NCBI GenBank assembly: GCA_023415475.1
Contig: JAEZKL010000174.1
Location: 84,415 to 148,414 of the forward strand
DNA: 64,000 bases
Reading direction: 5' to 3'
From: Bacillota bacterium
GTDB lineage: Bacteria > Bacillota > Clostridia > Lachnospirales > Lachnospiraceae
The position numbers and the translations under genes are program-made. Positions 62,694 through 64,000 of the stretch are shown here, piece by piece. The first letter of the stretch is position 1. Every line of letters begins with the position of its first letter. The notes below the pieces were generated by a model that saw only the letters and a list, made by a program, of their open reading frames with translations, had not been told where the DNA came from and did not search any database.

Positions 62694-64000
62694 ATGAAAA
62701 AAGTAATTATAGCTGTTGGTTGTGTATTAGCAGCTCTCATTATTGTATTGTCAGTATATTTTATATTCATTAAAGATAAGGCTGAGAAAGTTGATAATCC
62801 CAATATTATTAATGTCCCGACAGAGGGACCTACACAGGTACCTACCCCCACGGATATTCCTAATTCCGGGGATACTTCTAACTCGACTGAGCTCTTCCCT
62901 GCATATCAAATGATAGAAGGAGAAAAAAGGTATGGTTATATCGACCTCAGCGGTACATTTGTCATTGAACCTGCTTATGATTACGCTGAGAATTTTACGG
63001 AAGGTGTTGCTATTGTATGGACTGGAGAAAACTATAAGGTAATTAATACCTCCGGTGCTACCGTCTTTGAAAATAACAATATCATATTACCTTTTAGCAA
63101 CGGCATGGCTGCCTATATGAACATCAAAGAGGATACGCTGCTATATGGTTATATTGATATCAATGGCAAGATAATAATTGAACCCAGCTTTATCTTTGCT
63201 GACAGCTTCAACGAGGAAGGTCAAGCCTATGTAGCTCTTCCAGGCGGGAACAGTTATCAGCTGATAGATAAGACCGGTAAGGTGCTCGAAGATTATAAGG
63301 TGGATCTCGGTGGCAACTACATCAATGCTTTTGAAGACGGTTATATCCTTTATAGTGTTACTGATACGATGAAGTACGGAGTTCTTAAGGTAGACGGTAC
63401 TACTATACTGGAGCCGATCTATAGTGCTATTTCCTATCTTGGCAGGGATCTTTTTGCGGTTAAAAACCCGGAACTGGAATCCTATGGAGTCATGTTTGAC
63501 CCTGCAGCCCTTTATAATGCCTCCGGCGAGCAGCTGACTGACTACAATTTATATGATATACAGCATTTTACCGGAGAGTATACCTCTGCTTCCAATGACA
63601 CTTATGTTTACTTTATGGATAGCAGCGGCAAAGAAGTTACTTCCCTTCCAAGCTTCGATGGGGAAGGTATGCTTACTCTTCTTGATGATACCGTAAAGGC
63701 TGAGATTGACGGCGACCTGGCTTATTACCGCTTAGATAATACCAAATTATGGCAAGCAGATACTACCACCTATCTGGAGACCGGTATTATCGTAAAGGAA
63801 CTGAAATTCAAACCCTTACGCTCCGTTATGGTCCGATATCCTCAGGTAGAAGGTCTGAAGGATCCTGCTATCCAAAAGAATATAAACGAACAGCTGGAGA
63901 CCCAGTTTACCGAAGCCCGTGCTAATATTACAGTAGATGATAATTTATCTGTTAATGATTCCTTTAAAGCATCATTGAATAAGAATTTATTAACCATCTC
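62694..64000 (+). CDS. WG-repeat membrane-anchored protein, cut by window edge
   Basis: At least 435 residues from the ATG at 62694 (AAGGAG 7 nt upstream); the C-terminus is outside the window. One N-terminal membrane helix (about 4-27), a Thr/Pro-rich linker (about 42-65), then WG/KWG-type beta repeats: YGYIDLSGTFVIEPAYDYAE, YGYIDINGKIIIEPSFIFAD and YGVLKVDGTTILEPIYSAIS. From about residue 365 the sequence (KFKPLRSVMVRYPQV, then NINEQLETQF) looks like the start of a DUF4163/DUF3298 (PdaC/RsiV-like) extracellular domain. An outward-facing binding or sensory role is likely; no specific function can be given. Confidence 0.82.
   Translation, partial: MKKVIIAVGCVLAALIIVLSVYFIFIKDKAEKVDNPNIINVPTEGPTQVPTPTDIPNSGDTSNSTELFPAYQMIEGEKRYGYIDLSGTFVIEPAYDYAENFTEGVAIVWTGENYKVINTSGATVFENNNIILPFSNGMAAYMNIKEDTLLYGYIDINGKIIIEPSFIFADSFNEEGQAYVALPGGNSYQLIDKTGKVLEDYKVDLGGNYINAFEDGYILYSVTDTMKYGVLKVDGTTILEPIYSAISYLGRDLFAVKNPELESYGVMFDPAALYNASGEQLTDYNLYDIQHFTGEYTSASNDTYVYFMDSSGKEVTSLPSFDGEGMLTLLDDTVKAEIDGDLAYYRLDNTKLWQADTTTYLETGIIVKELKFKPLRSVMVRYPQVEGLKDPAIQKNINEQLETQFTEARANITVDDNLSVNDSFKASLNKNLLTI

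Overview
This AT-rich window comes from a Gram-positive, spore-forming, plant-polysaccharide-using anaerobe, most likely a Clostridia member of the Lachnospiraceae / Clostridium phytofermentans type. The evidence is low GC content, strong AGGAGG ribosome sites, a CotF-like spore coat protein, a ferredoxin-type 2-oxoacid oxidoreductase, the paired GlgC/GlgD glycogen enzymes, many AraC regulators and a glucuronoxylan catabolic set. All assignments come from reading the sequence; no database search was run.

Layout. 0-0.7 kb: 3' truncated glutamate racemase. 0.8-9.9 kb: an AraC regulator fused to a GH39-like domain, divergent from a five-gene Opp/Dpp-type ABC importer that probably carries oligosaccharides. 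10-15.6 kb: MFS transporter, AraC regulator and GH2 beta-galactosidase. 15.7-18.3 kb: 2-oxoacid:ferredoxin oxidoreductase behind a Fur-box promoter. 18.4-22.8 kb: SIMPL protein, carboxymuconolactone-decarboxylase-like protein, a GH43 gene broken by one stop codon, and a CYP152-type P450. 22.9-25.3 kb: an AT-rich accessory patch with a decayed toxin-antitoxin pair, a methyltransferase and a flavin reductase. 25.5-29.4 kb: DUF255 thioredoxin-fold protein, then a PadR-controlled glycosyltransferase. 29.5-40.6 kb: a glucuronoxylan locus (uxuB, uxuA, GH67 alpha-glucuronidase, GH3 and GH43 xylosidases, AraC regulator). 40.7-46.8 kb: small protein, DegV, MarR, CcdA-TlpA fusion, and a MutS2-like gene behind a long leader. 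46.9-52.6 kb: lipoprotein, a membrane-anchored solute-binding protein with a membrane LuxR regulator, diguanylate cyclase, spore coat protein. 52.8-62.0 kb: IlvD/Edd dehydratase and a glycogen operon (glgB-glgC-glgD-glgA-glgA). 62.1-64 kb: tandem hairpin repeats and a truncated WG-repeat protein.

How it fits together. Imported xylo- and glucuronoxylo-oligosaccharides would be cut inside the cell by the GH67, GH3 and GH43 enzymes. Glucuronate would pass through UxuB/UxuA, and surplus glucose could be stored by the Glg enzymes. Regulation is local, with a sensor gene beside most sugar loci.

The items most worth a second look are: the roughly 400-nt leader of the MutS2-like gene (12-codon upstream ORF plus two intrinsic terminators, suggesting ribosome-controlled attenuation); the AraC protein whose GH39 domain has lost its acid/base Glu; a 42-bp tandem array of hairpins with compensatory stem changes, related to single hairpins elsewhere in the window; a four-hairpin array at 37.2 kb; and the solute-binding-protein/LuxR pair.
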